Positions 44,040-53,378 of a stretch of DNA of 64,000 bases are shown here, piece by piece. Within the stretch, counting starts at the first letter, position 1; the number at the start of each line of letters is the position of its first letter. Source of the stretch: Pseudohongiella acticola (GTDB taxonomy: Bacteria > Pseudomonadota > Gammaproteobacteria > Pseudomonadales > Pseudohongiellaceae); the NCBI RefSeq assembly GCF_001758195.1, contig NZ_MASR01000001.1, forward strand, positions 682,001 through 746,000, given 5' to 3'. Under the pieces are notes generated by a model. That model was given only the letters and a program-made list of their open reading frames with translations. It was not told the DNA's origin and did no database searches. A program made the translations under genes and the position numbers.

Positions 44040-45977
44040 TTAACGTCGCGCAGACCGGACGAAGCGAATCAACTGATGCATGCGCGCAGACACGTCTCGC
44101 TGTTCATTGCTGTCGTTACTGTACTCAGCTACCGTCATCAATTGACCCAGCTCATGCAGAGCGCCTGCCTGTTCCGGAAGCCACTCCGAAATTCGAGTCA
44201 GGTGCGCCCTGATGGTTTCTGACGGCATTCGTCCCAGCCCCTGCTTTTGTAATCGCGCATCCAGGCGCATGTAAGCCTGAATGACAGGTGATCGTTGCCG
44301 TCGTCCATGCGTACGCTCACCAAACATTGCACGCAGTCCAACCGCCAACAACAGCAAGGCCAGCAACCAGACAGGCAGATTGCCAAGACCACGGGATTCT
44401 AGCCAGGTTGCCAACTCTTCAGTACGCAGGTCGCCATCGGCATCGTACACGCTGAGATTCCAGCCATGCTGTAGCGCATCGAGACCATGTCGGGCGCTGT
44501 CAAAACCCGGGATGTCGCCGAGCAGCATTCGCAACCGGGTGCCACCATCCAGGTTAGCACGAGCCTCATCGTTGCCCAGTGCCGCCAGCCATGCGTCGAT
44601 TCCCTGAATGATGCGCTCGGGAGCAACCGACAGCGTCGGGTCAAGTCGCTGCCAGCCAGTATCGGGGTACCACGCTTCCACCCAGGCGTGGGCATTGAAT
44701 TGGTAAACACTCCAGTGACCGGTGATGGGGTTCTGCTCCCCCCCCTGGTAACCCGCCACCACACGTGCCGGAATACCGGCCGCACGCAAGGTAAACGTTA
44801 GAGCACTGGCATAGTGTTCGCAATAACCTTCGCGGCTGTTGAACAGGAAATCGTCGACGCTGTTGCTCAGGGTTTGGGTCTGCGCCTGCACTCGTGCCAC
44901 CGCTGGCGTGAGCGTATAAAAAAACGGCTGCTGGTTAAAATACTGCAGCACCGTCCGGCTGAAGTCGTGATCATCAGGATGCGTGCGTCGCAATCCGGCG
45001 ACCCACTGCCGGGTTTGCGGATTGCTGCCAGCGGGCAGTGCCAGATTCCGCTCGCGCATGCTGCCGTGCAGATCCAGTTCCCGCTGCGGCGTTACAGAGG
45101 TGACTGGATAACGGATGCGCTGGCGTATGATATCTGCGCTGATCAGCATGCCCCGGCTATCGCGGTACGTATCTGCGCGCGTGGTATGCGCCTGATGCAG
45201 ACCATAAAGCCAGGCCTGCCGGGTGGGTTCCAGGGTGACCTGATACAGCAGCCTTGACTGCTGTCCAGTAATAACGGGTGGAGGATCCAGGTCAAACATC
45301 AATTGATTCTCGCGGGTCCAGCTGCGCCCATCAAAATGTTCCAGTACCAGGCCGCGCCAGTACAGATCCTGGGGCAATAAAACCGGGCCGCTGCCACCGT
45401 CGTTATCGACGTCTGCATCGCTCTCAGTAACGTCGTTAAAACCGACGCGCATCGCCAGATTACCGTCGTTGACCAGTTCGCTGACACTGCCTGGCGTCAT
45501 GCGGTCACTGACACCTGTGCGCGCGCTGTTGTCCGGTGTACGCTCTGACCAGCCCGCACCTGCCACCAGCATGACAGCCGCCAACAGCATCAGTACAGGC
45601 AAAGCCAGCAACACCTGACGCCCGGCTTTGCCCAGCTGACTCAGCGCCGTGTCTGCGGGACCAGTACTCATACGCATCAACAACAACAGTACCAGGCTCA
45701 GAAAATACAACCCGGCAGGCCAACCGTCAGCTTCCGGTACGGCGGCAAACAGAAGCACAAAGGCAATGGTATGCCAGCGCAGTATTAGACACACCAGACA
45801 CGGCAAAATCAGCCACCAGGCCTGTGCCTGTAGTGGCGGCAGCACCAACGCAACCGCCGCCAGGAGTGCTGTTGGCACGCTAACGGCATTGTCATTACGG
45901 ACGTCCGCTGCTTTATCATTGTACTGATGCCTGTTGGCAGCATTTAGATCACGAACTGTGGTATTGACGTCGGTCAT
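44040..45977 (-). CDS. Transglutaminase-like membrane protein (TgpA/DUF3488 type)
   Basis: A 645-residue protein. The start at 45977 overlaps the DUF58 stop (ATGA), which decides it over a frame extending to 45992. About five membrane helices lie in residues ~35-160. A periplasmic region follows with the transglutaminase core: GYCEHYASALTFTLRAAGIPARVVAGYQGG (Cys), NAHAWVEAWYPDTGW (His) and RLDPT (Asp). One more helix (LPVWLLALLLLAVGLRAMF) and a cytoplasmic DUF4129-like tail end the protein. TgpA of Pseudomonas is an essential periplasmic transglutaminase. It is the last gene of the MoxR-DUF58-TgpA operon. Confidence 0.9.
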   Translation of the reverse strand: MTDVNTTVRDLNAANRHQYNDKAADVRNDNAVSVPTALLAAVALVLPPLQAQAWWLILPCLVCLILRWHTIAFVLLFAAVPEADGWPAGLYFLSLVLLLLMRMSTGPADTALSQLGKAGRQVLLALPVLMLLAAVMLVAGAGWSERTPDNSARTGVSDRMTPGSVSELVNDGNLAMRVGFNDVTESDADVDNDGGSGPVLLPQDLYWRGLVLEHFDGRSWTRENQLMFDLDPPPVITGQQSRLLYQVTLEPTRQAWLYGLHQAHTTRADTYRDSRGMLISADIIRQRIRYPVTSVTPQRELDLHGSMRERNLALPAGSNPQTRQWVAGLRRTHPDDHDFSRTVLQYFNQQPFFYTLTPAVARVQAQTQTLSNSVDDFLFNSREGYCEHYASALTFTLRAAGIPARVVAGYQGGEQNPITGHWSVYQFNAHAWVEAWYPDTGWQRLDPTLSVAPERIIQGIDAWLAALGNDEARANLDGGTRLRMLLGDIPGFDSARHGLDALQHGWNLSVYDADGDLRTEELATWLESRGLGNLPVWLLALLLLAVGLRAMFGERTHGRRQRSPVIQAYMRLDARLQKQGLGRMPSETIRAHLTRISEWLPEQAGALHELGQLMTVAEYSNDSNEQRDVSARMHQLIRFVRSARR

Positions 45978-47032
45978 ACTGGCGGCTCCCACAGCGCCAG
46001 CGCCTGCAATAGTTGATGCTTATGCGCCTCGCCCTGACCTGCAGCAACCTTCACGTTCGCTGGCAAACGCAGCTCAATGCTGTGTTGACGACGACTCAGG
46101 TGCAGCACTTGATAACTTAAAAACGCCAGAATGGTCTCTGGGTCATGGCCCTGAAACATCGACCAACGCAATGAGATTGTCTGATCGCCTTCGCTGACAA
46201 ATTGTTTGGTACGCAGGCCCTGCCCTTTGGCCATGGCCTGCCAGGCGATGTGCCGTCGTGAATCCCCAGCCTGATAGCTGCGAAGCCCAAGAAAATCGTC
46301 CATTCCAGAGCGGCATGACGCCTGCTGCTCACCGGGCTGTCGAGACACCGTGCGGCTGGCAATTGCGGGCAGCGTACAGGTAAATGGTTGCGGGTATACC
46401 AACACTCGCATCGCCAGGTCCGGTCGACTCCATGCTCGCCACAAACCAACCGGGTACTGGGTACGCAACATCAACCGCGGCGCCGATAACACCCCACGCT
46501 GCGCTGCTTGTGTGCTCAGCGTGATGGTTGTGGAAGCACCTGCCCCAATCGACAACCGCATCATCGAGTCGTCACCGAAACCCAACCATAGATCCTGATG
46601 GGAGCGACGCCCACCGGCAGCCGTCAGTGCGATGCGAAAATCAGCCACGTCACCCTTAAAAACGCGCTGTCGGGGCGGAAACAATTGTAGATCAGCAGCG
46701 CTCAGAAGGAGACCACTCAGGTTGCGATAGCAGAGGATCAGACTGAGCAGGAACAGACTCAGAAACAGGGTGCCCAGCAGCAAAGCCACCAGGTTGCGCT
46801 CGGCAACGGCAATGATCATCACAATAATCGCACCGAAACCAAACATTACCCCGCGCATCGTCGGCAGGATAAAAATGATTCGTTGACTCAGTCGCAACTT
46901 ATTGCCTGGTGGCACCCGGCGCGCCAGCCAGCGTGCCTGCCGCTTCCTGAAGGCCTGCACCGGAAGCCTGTGAAGCAACCACTGCCAGGCAGCAATCACT
47001 CGCTCAGTACGTTGACCGATGCCAGCACCCAT
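45974..47032 (-). CDS. DUF58 domain protein
   Basis: A 352-residue protein. It has a basic N-terminal stretch, then two membrane helices at ~60-110 (MRGVMFGFGAIIVMIIAVAE and VALLLGTLFLSLFLLSL). The DUF58 core contains GMDDFLGLRSYQAGDSRRHIAWQAMAKGQGLRTKQF, the family's F-x-x-L-R-x-Y-x-x-G-D-x-x-R-x-I-x-W pattern, which resembles a von Willebrand type A-like domain. DUF58 proteins are consistently encoded with MoxR ATPases, which are thought to act on them as chaperones. The start overlaps the MoxR gene by 37 bp and the end overlaps the transglutaminase start. Confidence 0.9.
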   Translation of the reverse strand: MGAGIGQRTERVIAAWQWLLHRLPVQAFRKRQARWLARRVPPGNKLRLSQRIIFILPTMRGVMFGFGAIIVMIIAVAERNLVALLLGTLFLSLFLLSLILCYRNLSGLLLSAADLQLFPPRQRVFKGDVADFRIALTAAGGRRSHQDLWLGFGDDSMMRLSIGAGASTTITLSTQAAQRGVLSAPRLMLRTQYPVGLWRAWSRPDLAMRVLVYPQPFTCTLPAIASRTVSRQPGEQQASCRSGMDDFLGLRSYQAGDSRRHIAWQAMAKGQGLRTKQFVSEGDQTISLRWSMFQGHDPETILAFLSYQVLHLSRRQHSIELRLPANVKVAAGQGEAHKHQLLQALALWEPPV

Positions 47033-47955
47033 TGCGCCAGGTTCTCCTGCAATTGATCACGATCTGAAGGCTGGTCTGTTACCGCCAGTGCATCGACCAT
47101 GGCATCACTGCCGCTCAACCGGTGATTCGCCACTGCCGAAAACACGGCTTGAACGTCATCCGGTGTCACATATTTGCGTCCGTCCATCAGTGCGTAACAT
47201 CGCGCTGCGCGTACAATAGCCAGCCCACCGCGCGGCGACAGCCCCAACTGAATACGTGGAGATTGCCGTGTGAATTGAATCAGCCGTTGGATGTAATCGA
47301 GTACCGCGTCAGATAATTGCACGTCGATCAGCGACTGCTGCCAGCTCTGCAGATCTGCGGGTGTCAGGCAAACCTGCAGAGTGGGTAACTGCAACCGTCG
47401 ATCCGGATCTGCCAGCAATTGTCTTTCTGAAGCACGATCCGGGTAACCCAATGACAGGCACATCAGAAAGCGGTCAGTCTGGGATTCAGGCAATGGGTAG
47501 GTACCTGCCAGCTCTGACGGGTTCTGCGTCGCAATAACAAAAAACGGCTCCGGCAACGGACGGGTTTCGCCATCCAGTGACACTTGCCCTTCTTCCATGG
47601 CCTCCAGCAGCGCGCTTTGGGTGCGTGGTGTGGCACGGTTAATCTCATCAGCCATCAAAACCTGGCAAAATACCGGCCCTTCATGAAAGTGAAACTGTCC
47701 CGATGACGGGTCAAATACGGAACCTCCCAGAATATCTGCCGGCAACAGGTCACTGGTGAACTGGATGCGGCGAAAAGCCAGTCCCATCACGCCGGCGAGC
47801 GTGTGAGCCAGCGTTGTCTTGCCCATGCCGGGAAGGTCTTCCAGCAACAGGTGTCCGCCACCCAACAGGCAGCACAGCGCCAGCCGGATCTGCTCATCCT
47901 TGCCCAACACTGTTCGATTGATCTGTTCAAGTGCATTGTGAATCTTGTTTTGCAT
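46996..47955 (-). CDS. MoxR family AAA+ ATPase
   Basis: A 319-residue cytoplasmic ATPase. Walker A is GGHLLLEDLPGMGKTTLAHTLA, and Walker B is VLMADEINRATPRTQSALLEAMEEGQV, the MoxR signature. Sensor 1 lies in PFFVIATQNPSEL and sensor 2 around SPRGGLAIVRAARCYAL. MoxR proteins remodel or insert cofactors into partner proteins, typically those with VWA-like domains, here the DUF58 protein. It is the first gene of the three-gene operon, and the 113 bp before it show no strong promoter by eye. Confidence 0.93.
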   Translation of the reverse strand: MQNKIHNALEQINRTVLGKDEQIRLALCCLLGGGHLLLEDLPGMGKTTLAHTLAGVMGLAFRRIQFTSDLLPADILGGSVFDPSSGQFHFHEGPVFCQVLMADEINRATPRTQSALLEAMEEGQVSLDGETRPLPEPFFVIATQNPSELAGTYPLPESQTDRFLMCLSLGYPDRASERQLLADPDRRLQLPTLQVCLTPADLQSWQQSLIDVQLSDAVLDYIQRLIQFTRQSPRIQLGLSPRGGLAIVRAARCYALMDGRKYVTPDDVQAVFSAVANHRLSGSDAMVDALAVTDQPSDRDQLQENLAQWVLASVNVLSE

Positions 47956-48069
47956 CAGGTGTCATACTCCCAGGCTAAACCGAGTGTATCCCGAATCACG
48001 ACACCAGTGCCATCTGTGGCGAGGGGCGCTGTCCGGCAGATTGATTGAGGTTATCCTGTCGTCGAACCG

Positions 48070-49152
48070 TCAATGGCCCTGTTGCTTGCGGTACTCAGAA
48101 GGCGTCGCCCCTGTCCGCTCTTTAAATGCCCGGTTGAACACTGACAGAGACGAATACCCGACATCCATGGCGATTCGCGAAACAGGGTATTTTGTACTAT
48201 TGATCAACTGACACGCCTCACTGATCCGATAGTTGTTGAGAAATTGGTTAAAGTTCTTGTATTGCATTGACTTGTTTATAAGCTGCCTGGCTTTGTACTC
48301 CAACACACCAATATGCGTGGCGAGTTCAGCAATGGTAAGCCCCGGCTCCTGATACAGTTTATCTTCCTCCATCGCACGCTCGATAGCCCGCACAAGACTC
48401 TGGTCCTGACCGGCTGCCGGATTGACGATGGACTCTGTCGTCGCGTCCACTGCTGCGTTGTCGGAGACAATTTTTAGTGTACTGTTCGACGACTGAATTG
48501 AGCCAAGATTAAATATCAGCGCAACCAGAAACAGACACAGCGACGCCAGAATAACATAAGGATCACCCCCGCCCGCGAGACCGCCCTGGAGGACATCATT
48601 CAGAATGTCGCAGGTCACAATAAAAACCACCACAACCCCCAACCCGGTAATAAAGGCGATGCGGAACTTCCTGCGCTCTTCAAGCAAATCGGATTCATAG
48701 CCGCGAATGGCCAGATAAATGGCGTGCAATGGGAAACCAAGAAGGATCAACTGAGGGACAAAGTAGGCAGCAAGTTCGAGTATTGTTGACTCTGCGCTGT
48801 TTTCATTTCCGGCAAAGCCGACAGCGCGATAGACATCGAGCACGTAACACAACGCTAGCGCCAGCCAGGCAAACGTGTGTTTCTCACGCTCATCAACAAA
48901 AAGCCGTGATGCGATCAACCACAACAAAAATGGCGCCGCAGTAGCCATTATTCCCAGACCCAGATTGACCAGGCTACCGTCAGCAAGATCAAGTGATTCA
49001 TTCAGCAGGTAGGCGATTGTGCACAGGCATAGCCCTGCCACCATTTTACCTGTTGTATTTTGATAACGGATCAAAAAATGAGCCGCCAGAAAGACGAACT
49101 GGGAAATGGCCATCGAAGAAATTATTATTGTTGCTGTGTTCATGAACCCCAT
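48070..49152 (-). CDS. AraC family regulator with N-terminal membrane domain
   Basis: About 360 residues; the start is uncertain among 49179, 49152 and 49143, none with a clear ribosome site. Residues ~1-235 contain seven hydrophobic segments (MAISQFVFLAAHFLIR through YVILASLCLFLVALIFNLG). A linker follows, then the AraC HTH domain: LTIAELATHIGVLEYKARQLINK for the first helix-turn-helix and RIAMDVGYSSLSVFNRAFKERTGATPSEYRKQ for the second. It is therefore an inner-membrane sensor that binds DNA from the cytoplasmic side. The divergent copper-monooxygenase-like gene is the obvious candidate target, across a 297-bp region in which I see no clear operator. Confidence 0.88.
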   Translation of the reverse strand: MGFMNTATIIISSMAISQFVFLAAHFLIRYQNTTGKMVAGLCLCTIAYLLNESLDLADGSLVNLGLGIMATAAPFLLWLIASRLFVDEREKHTFAWLALALCYVLDVYRAVGFAGNENSAESTILELAAYFVPQLILLGFPLHAIYLAIRGYESDLLEERRKFRIAFITGLGVVVVFIVTCDILNDVLQGGLAGGGDPYVILASLCLFLVALIFNLGSIQSSNSTLKIVSDNAAVDATTESIVNPAAGQDQSLVRAIERAMEEDKLYQEPGLTIAELATHIGVLEYKARQLINKSMQYKNFNQFLNNYRISEACQLINSTKYPVSRIAMDVGYSSLSVFNRAFKERTGATPSEYRKQQGH

Positions 49153-49449
49153 CTTTTGCAACAGGACTTGTTGATACATTTCGCTAACCGCAGCAGTCAG
49201 CCCGAACCCATGATTCTGACCGATGGCTGCCAGCGTTTAAACAGAAATCTGGCAAAAAAGCTGACCAATTCTGAAGGCCTCGTTTACAGTCAGGCTAAGG
49301 AACTGAAATAAAAGAAAATACCGACAATTCTGAGCAAATCCGAAATAAACAGATTTATTGGCAATTGTCAGATATCAGGCAGCCATGAGTTGCCGCATTC
49401 CATTAGCATGATCCACGAACACATATACTACAGGGTCTGGAGATCAACG

Positions 49450-51438
49450 ATGACGCTACTCAACTACACACGCTGGATACCTCGCATGATTTGCGCTCTG
49501 ACATCATTCTGGTTGGCTGCCGGCACTGCATGGGCGGACGATCGCATCACCAACTTTATGCTGATTGATCAGCATGGCGAAGCCACAGAGCTGTATTACC
49601 ACGACGATGCCAGTGCCGTGGTACTGATGGCACATCGTATCGAATCGCCGCTGGTAGCAGAATCGGCACGCACGCTGGCCGCCGTTCAACAGCAGTTCAG
49701 TAATGTTCGGATCTTCCTGATCAACGCGATTGAAGATGAGGATCGCGAGGCCATCCGAACGGACATGAAAGACATCGATGTCAATATGTCCGTGCTGGAT
49801 GACCGTGCCCAACTGGTGACCCGAGCCTTGGGACTGACACATGCCGGTCAGGCACTGGTTGTCGACACCAAAACCTGGCAGGTCCTGTATCGGGGCCCGG
49901 TCGTGGATTCCGTAGCCGGCTCCGCCAATCCGGTCCGCGATGTGCTTGCACAGCACACGTCCGGCGATCCGGCGACGCTGACTGTCACCGCCATGCCGGC
50001 AAGCCATGGTAGCGAGGAGCTGCCGTTGCCCGATGCGGCGGAGCGCGATGCTTATCAACACATTTCCTATACCGACAGCGTAGCGCCGATACTGATGCGG
50101 AAGTGCGTCGATTGCCATCGACCAGGCGGCATTGGACCCTGGGCGATGACCAGTCATGCCATGATACAGGGCTTCTCACCGATGATTCGTGAGACAATTC
50201 TTACCAAACGCATGCCGCCCTGGCACGCGGACCCTGCAGTCGGTAACTTCGCGCACGATATCAGCCTGACTATCGAAGAGGAACAGACATTGGTCAACTG
50301 GATTGAGGCAGGAGCTCGCCGCGGTGATGGTCCGGATCCACTGGAATCAGTCGCCGCCGTGGAGAGCACCTGGGCGCTCGGGGAACCCGACCTGATCATC
50401 GACCTGCCCGGCTTTACGGTGCCTGCCACCGGCGTTCTGGATTATGAGAATTTTGCTGTCGCCAATCCGCTGGCAACGCCTGTATGGGTGCGTGCCGTGC
50501 AGATCATTCCCGGCGACCGACAGGCGGTACACCATGTCATTGCCACCGTCGGCCCACACTCGCCAGCCAATGATGCCGACGACGGTGATGCGTTGACCGA
50601 TCCGCAACTGATGACATTTGTACCAGGCAATGAAGTCTATCAGTATCCTGAGGGCACCGGCCTCTATGTGCCCGCCAACAGCTCGTTCTACGCGCAGATG
50701 CATTACACGACTTATGGCCGGGAAGCATCCGACAACACGCGTATCGGTCTGTATTTTGCTGAGCAGGCACCGGAACACGTCCTGCAACACTACGCCATCA
50801 TTAATCCGCAACTGCAAATTCCAGCTGGTGCCCGAGAGCACGAAGAAACTGCCTATTATCAATTCCAGCGCGACGCCATCATTTATGCCCTGTTTCCTCA
50901 CGCGCATTACCGTGGCAAAGCATCGCGTTTCAGCCTGCGTTATCCCGATGGCTCTGAAGAACTGGTGCTGAGTTCGCCCAACTACGATTTTAATTGGCAA
51001 CGCTACTTTAAATTCGAACAACCCCGTCATGTGCCAGCCGGCACCATGGTCGTGCACCGGACAGTATATGACAATTCGGCCAACAACCTGAGCAATCCGG
51101 ATCCGGACCGTACTGTAAGCTGGGGTGAACAGACGTCGGAAGAAATGTTGTACGGCGGTATTTCGTATCGCTATGCTGACGCCGGCAACACTGACCCCGA
51201 TGCTAACTCCAGGGTAGACGCGGAGGCACATTTTGTAACCAGTGTCGCGCTGGGTTTTCTTGATACCAGCCTGGATGGCCGGGTGTCATTGGACGAAATG
51301 CCTGGCAATATGCGGGGCCAACTGGCGGCAGCATTTGAGTCACTGGATTACAACCAATCAGGCGGCCTGGAATACGATCAATTGTACGTTCTGATGACCC
51401 AGACACCGGTGGGAGAGGCACTGATGGATGCATTCTGA
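49450..51438 (+). CDS. Exported cytochrome c / copper type II monooxygenase-like / EF-hand protein
   Basis: A 662-residue protein; GGAG seven bases before ATG 49450 decides the start. A signal peptide ends at AGTAWA. Residues ~30-170 look thioredoxin-like without a CxxC. CVDCH at 219-223 is a c-type heme site. The region ~300-590 resembles the two-domain peptidylglycine/dopamine monooxygenase fold, with candidate copper ligands His361-His362, His418, His484 and His486 (PHAH), and Met566 in SEEMLYGG. The C-terminus has two EF-hand-like loops starting at Asp605 and Asp633. The reaction is unknown; oxidation of a small organic substrate with heme as electron relay is a reasonable inference. An AraC-type membrane regulator is divergent. 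Confidence 0.82.
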   Translation: MTLLNYTRWIPRMICALTSFWLAAGTAWADDRITNFMLIDQHGEATELYYHDDASAVVLMAHRIESPLVAESARTLAAVQQQFSNVRIFLINAIEDEDREAIRTDMKDIDVNMSVLDDRAQLVTRALGLTHAGQALVVDTKTWQVLYRGPVVDSVAGSANPVRDVLAQHTSGDPATLTVTAMPASHGSEELPLPDAAERDAYQHISYTDSVAPILMRKCVDCHRPGGIGPWAMTSHAMIQGFSPMIRETILTKRMPPWHADPAVGNFAHDISLTIEEEQTLVNWIEAGARRGDGPDPLESVAAVESTWALGEPDLIIDLPGFTVPATGVLDYENFAVANPLATPVWVRAVQIIPGDRQAVHHVIATVGPHSPANDADDGDALTDPQLMTFVPGNEVYQYPEGTGLYVPANSSFYAQMHYTTYGREASDNTRIGLYFAEQAPEHVLQHYAIINPQLQIPAGAREHEETAYYQFQRDAIIYALFPHAHYRGKASRFSLRYPDGSEELVLSSPNYDFNWQRYFKFEQPRHVPAGTMVVHRTVYDNSANNLSNPDPDRTVSWGEQTSEEMLYGGISYRYADAGNTDPDANSRVDAEAHFVTSVALGFLDTSLDGRVSLDEMPGNMRGQLAAAFESLDYNQSGGLEYDQLYVLMTQTPVGEALMDAF

Positions 51439-51451
51439 GACTATCAACATA

Positions 51452-52078
51452 TCAGCCTGGCAGTTGGGCCAGATCACTGGTTCTATTTATATTGCAGGCG
51501 AACGGCAGAGCACCAACGCTTTCCTCGCTGAACGTCACGTCAGCAACCAGCTGTCCGGCCAGCCAGCCTGCCACTGAACGCTGATTTTCATCGAGTCGTT
51601 GACGGATGGAAAACAATGCAGACTGAGGCCACAACGCCAGGCACAGATGCTGGCGTCGATGGCCGTCGTGCAACACAGCTACTGAACGCTGGTCCGCCAT
51701 AACCGAACGCAGCAATCCGGCCGGCAGATTATCCGGCAACAATGGCATGTCACACGGTACGATCACGGCCGGCAGGTCTGGGGACGCCCGGGACAGAGCA
51801 GCCTCCAGCCCGGCCAAAGGCCCCTGAAAGTCAGGGCGCAGGTCTGCACACACCTGTGCCCCGATCCGGCCATAATCCTGTTGATTGCGATTGGCACTGA
51901 TCAGCACAGGCCCATACCCCGGATTGAAAGCCGCAGCGGAACAACGCAACCTGTGTACAAGTAATTCGGCGAAAGTCTGCTGACCCAGCGTCAGCATGCC
52001 CTTGTCACAACCACCCATACGGCTGCCCTGACCGCCGGCCAGTACAATCAATGTATAACAGGGATCGAAGGCCGGCAC
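51452..52078 (-). CDS. mobA: Molybdenum cofactor guanylyltransferase MobA
   Basis: A 208-residue cytoplasmic enzyme that attaches GMP to molybdopterin, making the MGD cofactor needed by NasA. LIVLAGGQGSRMGGCDKGML is the nucleotide-binding loop, with the conserved Gly-rich turn and Lys; VIVPCDMPLLPDNLP is the second signature, with the metal-binding Asp. The start is GTG 52078, directly after the porin stop (TGA then GTG), and no alternative lies before the nucleotide loop. It is the last gene of the nitrate operon, which explains its presence here. Confidence 0.9.
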   Translation of the reverse strand: MPAFDPCYTLIVLAGGQGSRMGGCDKGMLTLGQQTFAELLVHRLRCSAAAFNPGYGPVLISANRNQQDYGRIGAQVCADLRPDFQGPLAGLEAALSRASPDLPAVIVPCDMPLLPDNLPAGLLRSVMADQRSVAVLHDGHRRQHLCLALWPQSALFSIRQRLDENQRSVAGWLAGQLVADVTFSEESVGALPFACNINRTSDLAQLPG

Positions 52079-53314
52079 TCAGAATCGAGCCTCAGCACTC
52101 AACCAGAACTTCTGCGCATCAGTGCTATAGCGGTCAGCCTGATAGCTGGCAAACTTCGCCGCCAGCGTGTAGCGCGAGGCAAAGGTTTTTGCCACCTGAA
52201 TATTCACCTCCTGTCCCAACGACAGGCTACCCGCATCCGCCTGGTAGTCATGCCAGGCCAGGGTCAGGTTGGAGCCGGCAATATTGCCGGCCAGGCTGAC
52301 GGCGGTATCACGCACACCGAAAGCAGGTGTGTTGAGGAATTTATCGGCCCAACCCTGAAACGCGTGCAAAGTCGCCAGTGGCGTCTGCACAGCCATGCCA
52401 GCGCTGCTGTCGGCCCCCAGGATCTCATGGGACAGGGCCGCTCGAACGCCACTGATTTTGATACCGGCCGACACCATCACATAGTCAGCGCTATAGTCGT
52501 TGGGGTTATTACGATAATCCGACTGTCGGGCATACTCGATGCGATAGTCGACCTGCGTGTCCGTGCCAAGCTCGCGCTCACCGGTTACAGCCAGCCCGTG
52601 TGTAGCGGACGACAAAGCGGGCGCTTCGCTAAAGGCCAGCGAGTAACTGTAGAAATCAAGGTTGAGTTCGGCGCTGACGCGCCAGCGCGCATTCAATAGA
52701 TGATGATCACTGTCTAGCGCCGCCGGCGGGTTACCATTCTCCGGGCCAAAGATGCGACGGGTATCATTCACCCAGGCATAATCCAGCTCCAGCGTCGATG
52801 TTGGCGTCAGGTTCAGTGCGATGGCGTCAAACGTCTGTTCATTCTGGCGCCAGCCAACACTGCCAACAAAACGCTGATTGCCACGCAGCAGACGCTGGCG
52901 CCCGGCAGTCACACTGCCGCCATCGAGTCGATACTGCAATGCCGCCTGATTCAGGTCGACCCCATCGGGATCAGCCACTACTGGATAGCGCGTATTGGAA
53001 TTGCGTGTATTGTTGAAGCGATCGTCACCCAGATAGGTCACACTATCCATTTCCAACAACAGGTTCATGTTCTCCCAGTTTCCGCTACGCCAGCTCAACC
53101 GGGTTCGCAGTGTGTTGGCGGCGGCATCACCGATAAAACCGGCGTCATCAACATGTTCGCTTCGCAGCCTGAAGCTCAGGTTGGTGCTGCCTGATGTCAA
53201 AGCCGTGCCCAGCGCCGGCTCTGTCTGAGCCAGGGTCGACGTAGCCGTTGTCAATAACATCACCGCAGTGGCAGCCAGAACAGTCGGTACAACGGTCGAA
53301 GAATGTGGTTTCAT
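52079..53314 (-). CDS. Outer-membrane porin in the nitrate operon (alginate-export-like)
   Basis: A 411-residue protein. The start at 53314 has AAGGA six bases upstream and begins a signal peptide (MKPHSSTVVPTVLAATAVML through TLAQ). The mature protein alternates short amphipathic strands and turns, for instance NLSFRLRSEHVDD, LNLDFYSYSLAF and YTLAAKFASYQADRY, and ends in aromatic Phe (SAEARF), the outer-membrane insertion signal. This is a beta-barrel of about 16-18 strands resembling the alginate-export/OprB-like porins. Its place between cobA and mobA suggests that it admits nitrate, nitrite or another anion. The specificity is inference. Confidence 0.8.
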   Translation of the reverse strand: MKPHSSTVVPTVLAATAVMLLTTATSTLAQTEPALGTALTSGSTNLSFRLRSEHVDDAGFIGDAAANTLRTRLSWRSGNWENMNLLLEMDSVTYLGDDRFNNTRNSNTRYPVVADPDGVDLNQAALQYRLDGGSVTAGRQRLLRGNQRFVGSVGWRQNEQTFDAIALNLTPTSTLELDYAWVNDTRRIFGPENGNPPAALDSDHHLLNARWRVSAELNLDFYSYSLAFSEAPALSSATHGLAVTGERELGTDTQVDYRIEYARQSDYRNNPNDYSADYVMVSAGIKISGVRAALSHEILGADSSAGMAVQTPLATLHAFQGWADKFLNTPAFGVRDTAVSLAGNIAGSNLTLAWHDYQADAGSLSLGQEVNIQVAKTFASRYTLAAKFASYQADRYSTDAQKFWLSAEARF

Positions 53315-53378
53315 TTTCAGTCCTTTTTGCGTTTGGTCTCTTGGTTCAAGTTGTGACCCTCCCACTTTCTTATGATGC

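Noticed and set aside
50347-51231. 294-codon open frame on the minus strand
   Set aside because: It is antisense to the copper-monooxygenase-like gene, which has convincing motifs and a signal peptide.
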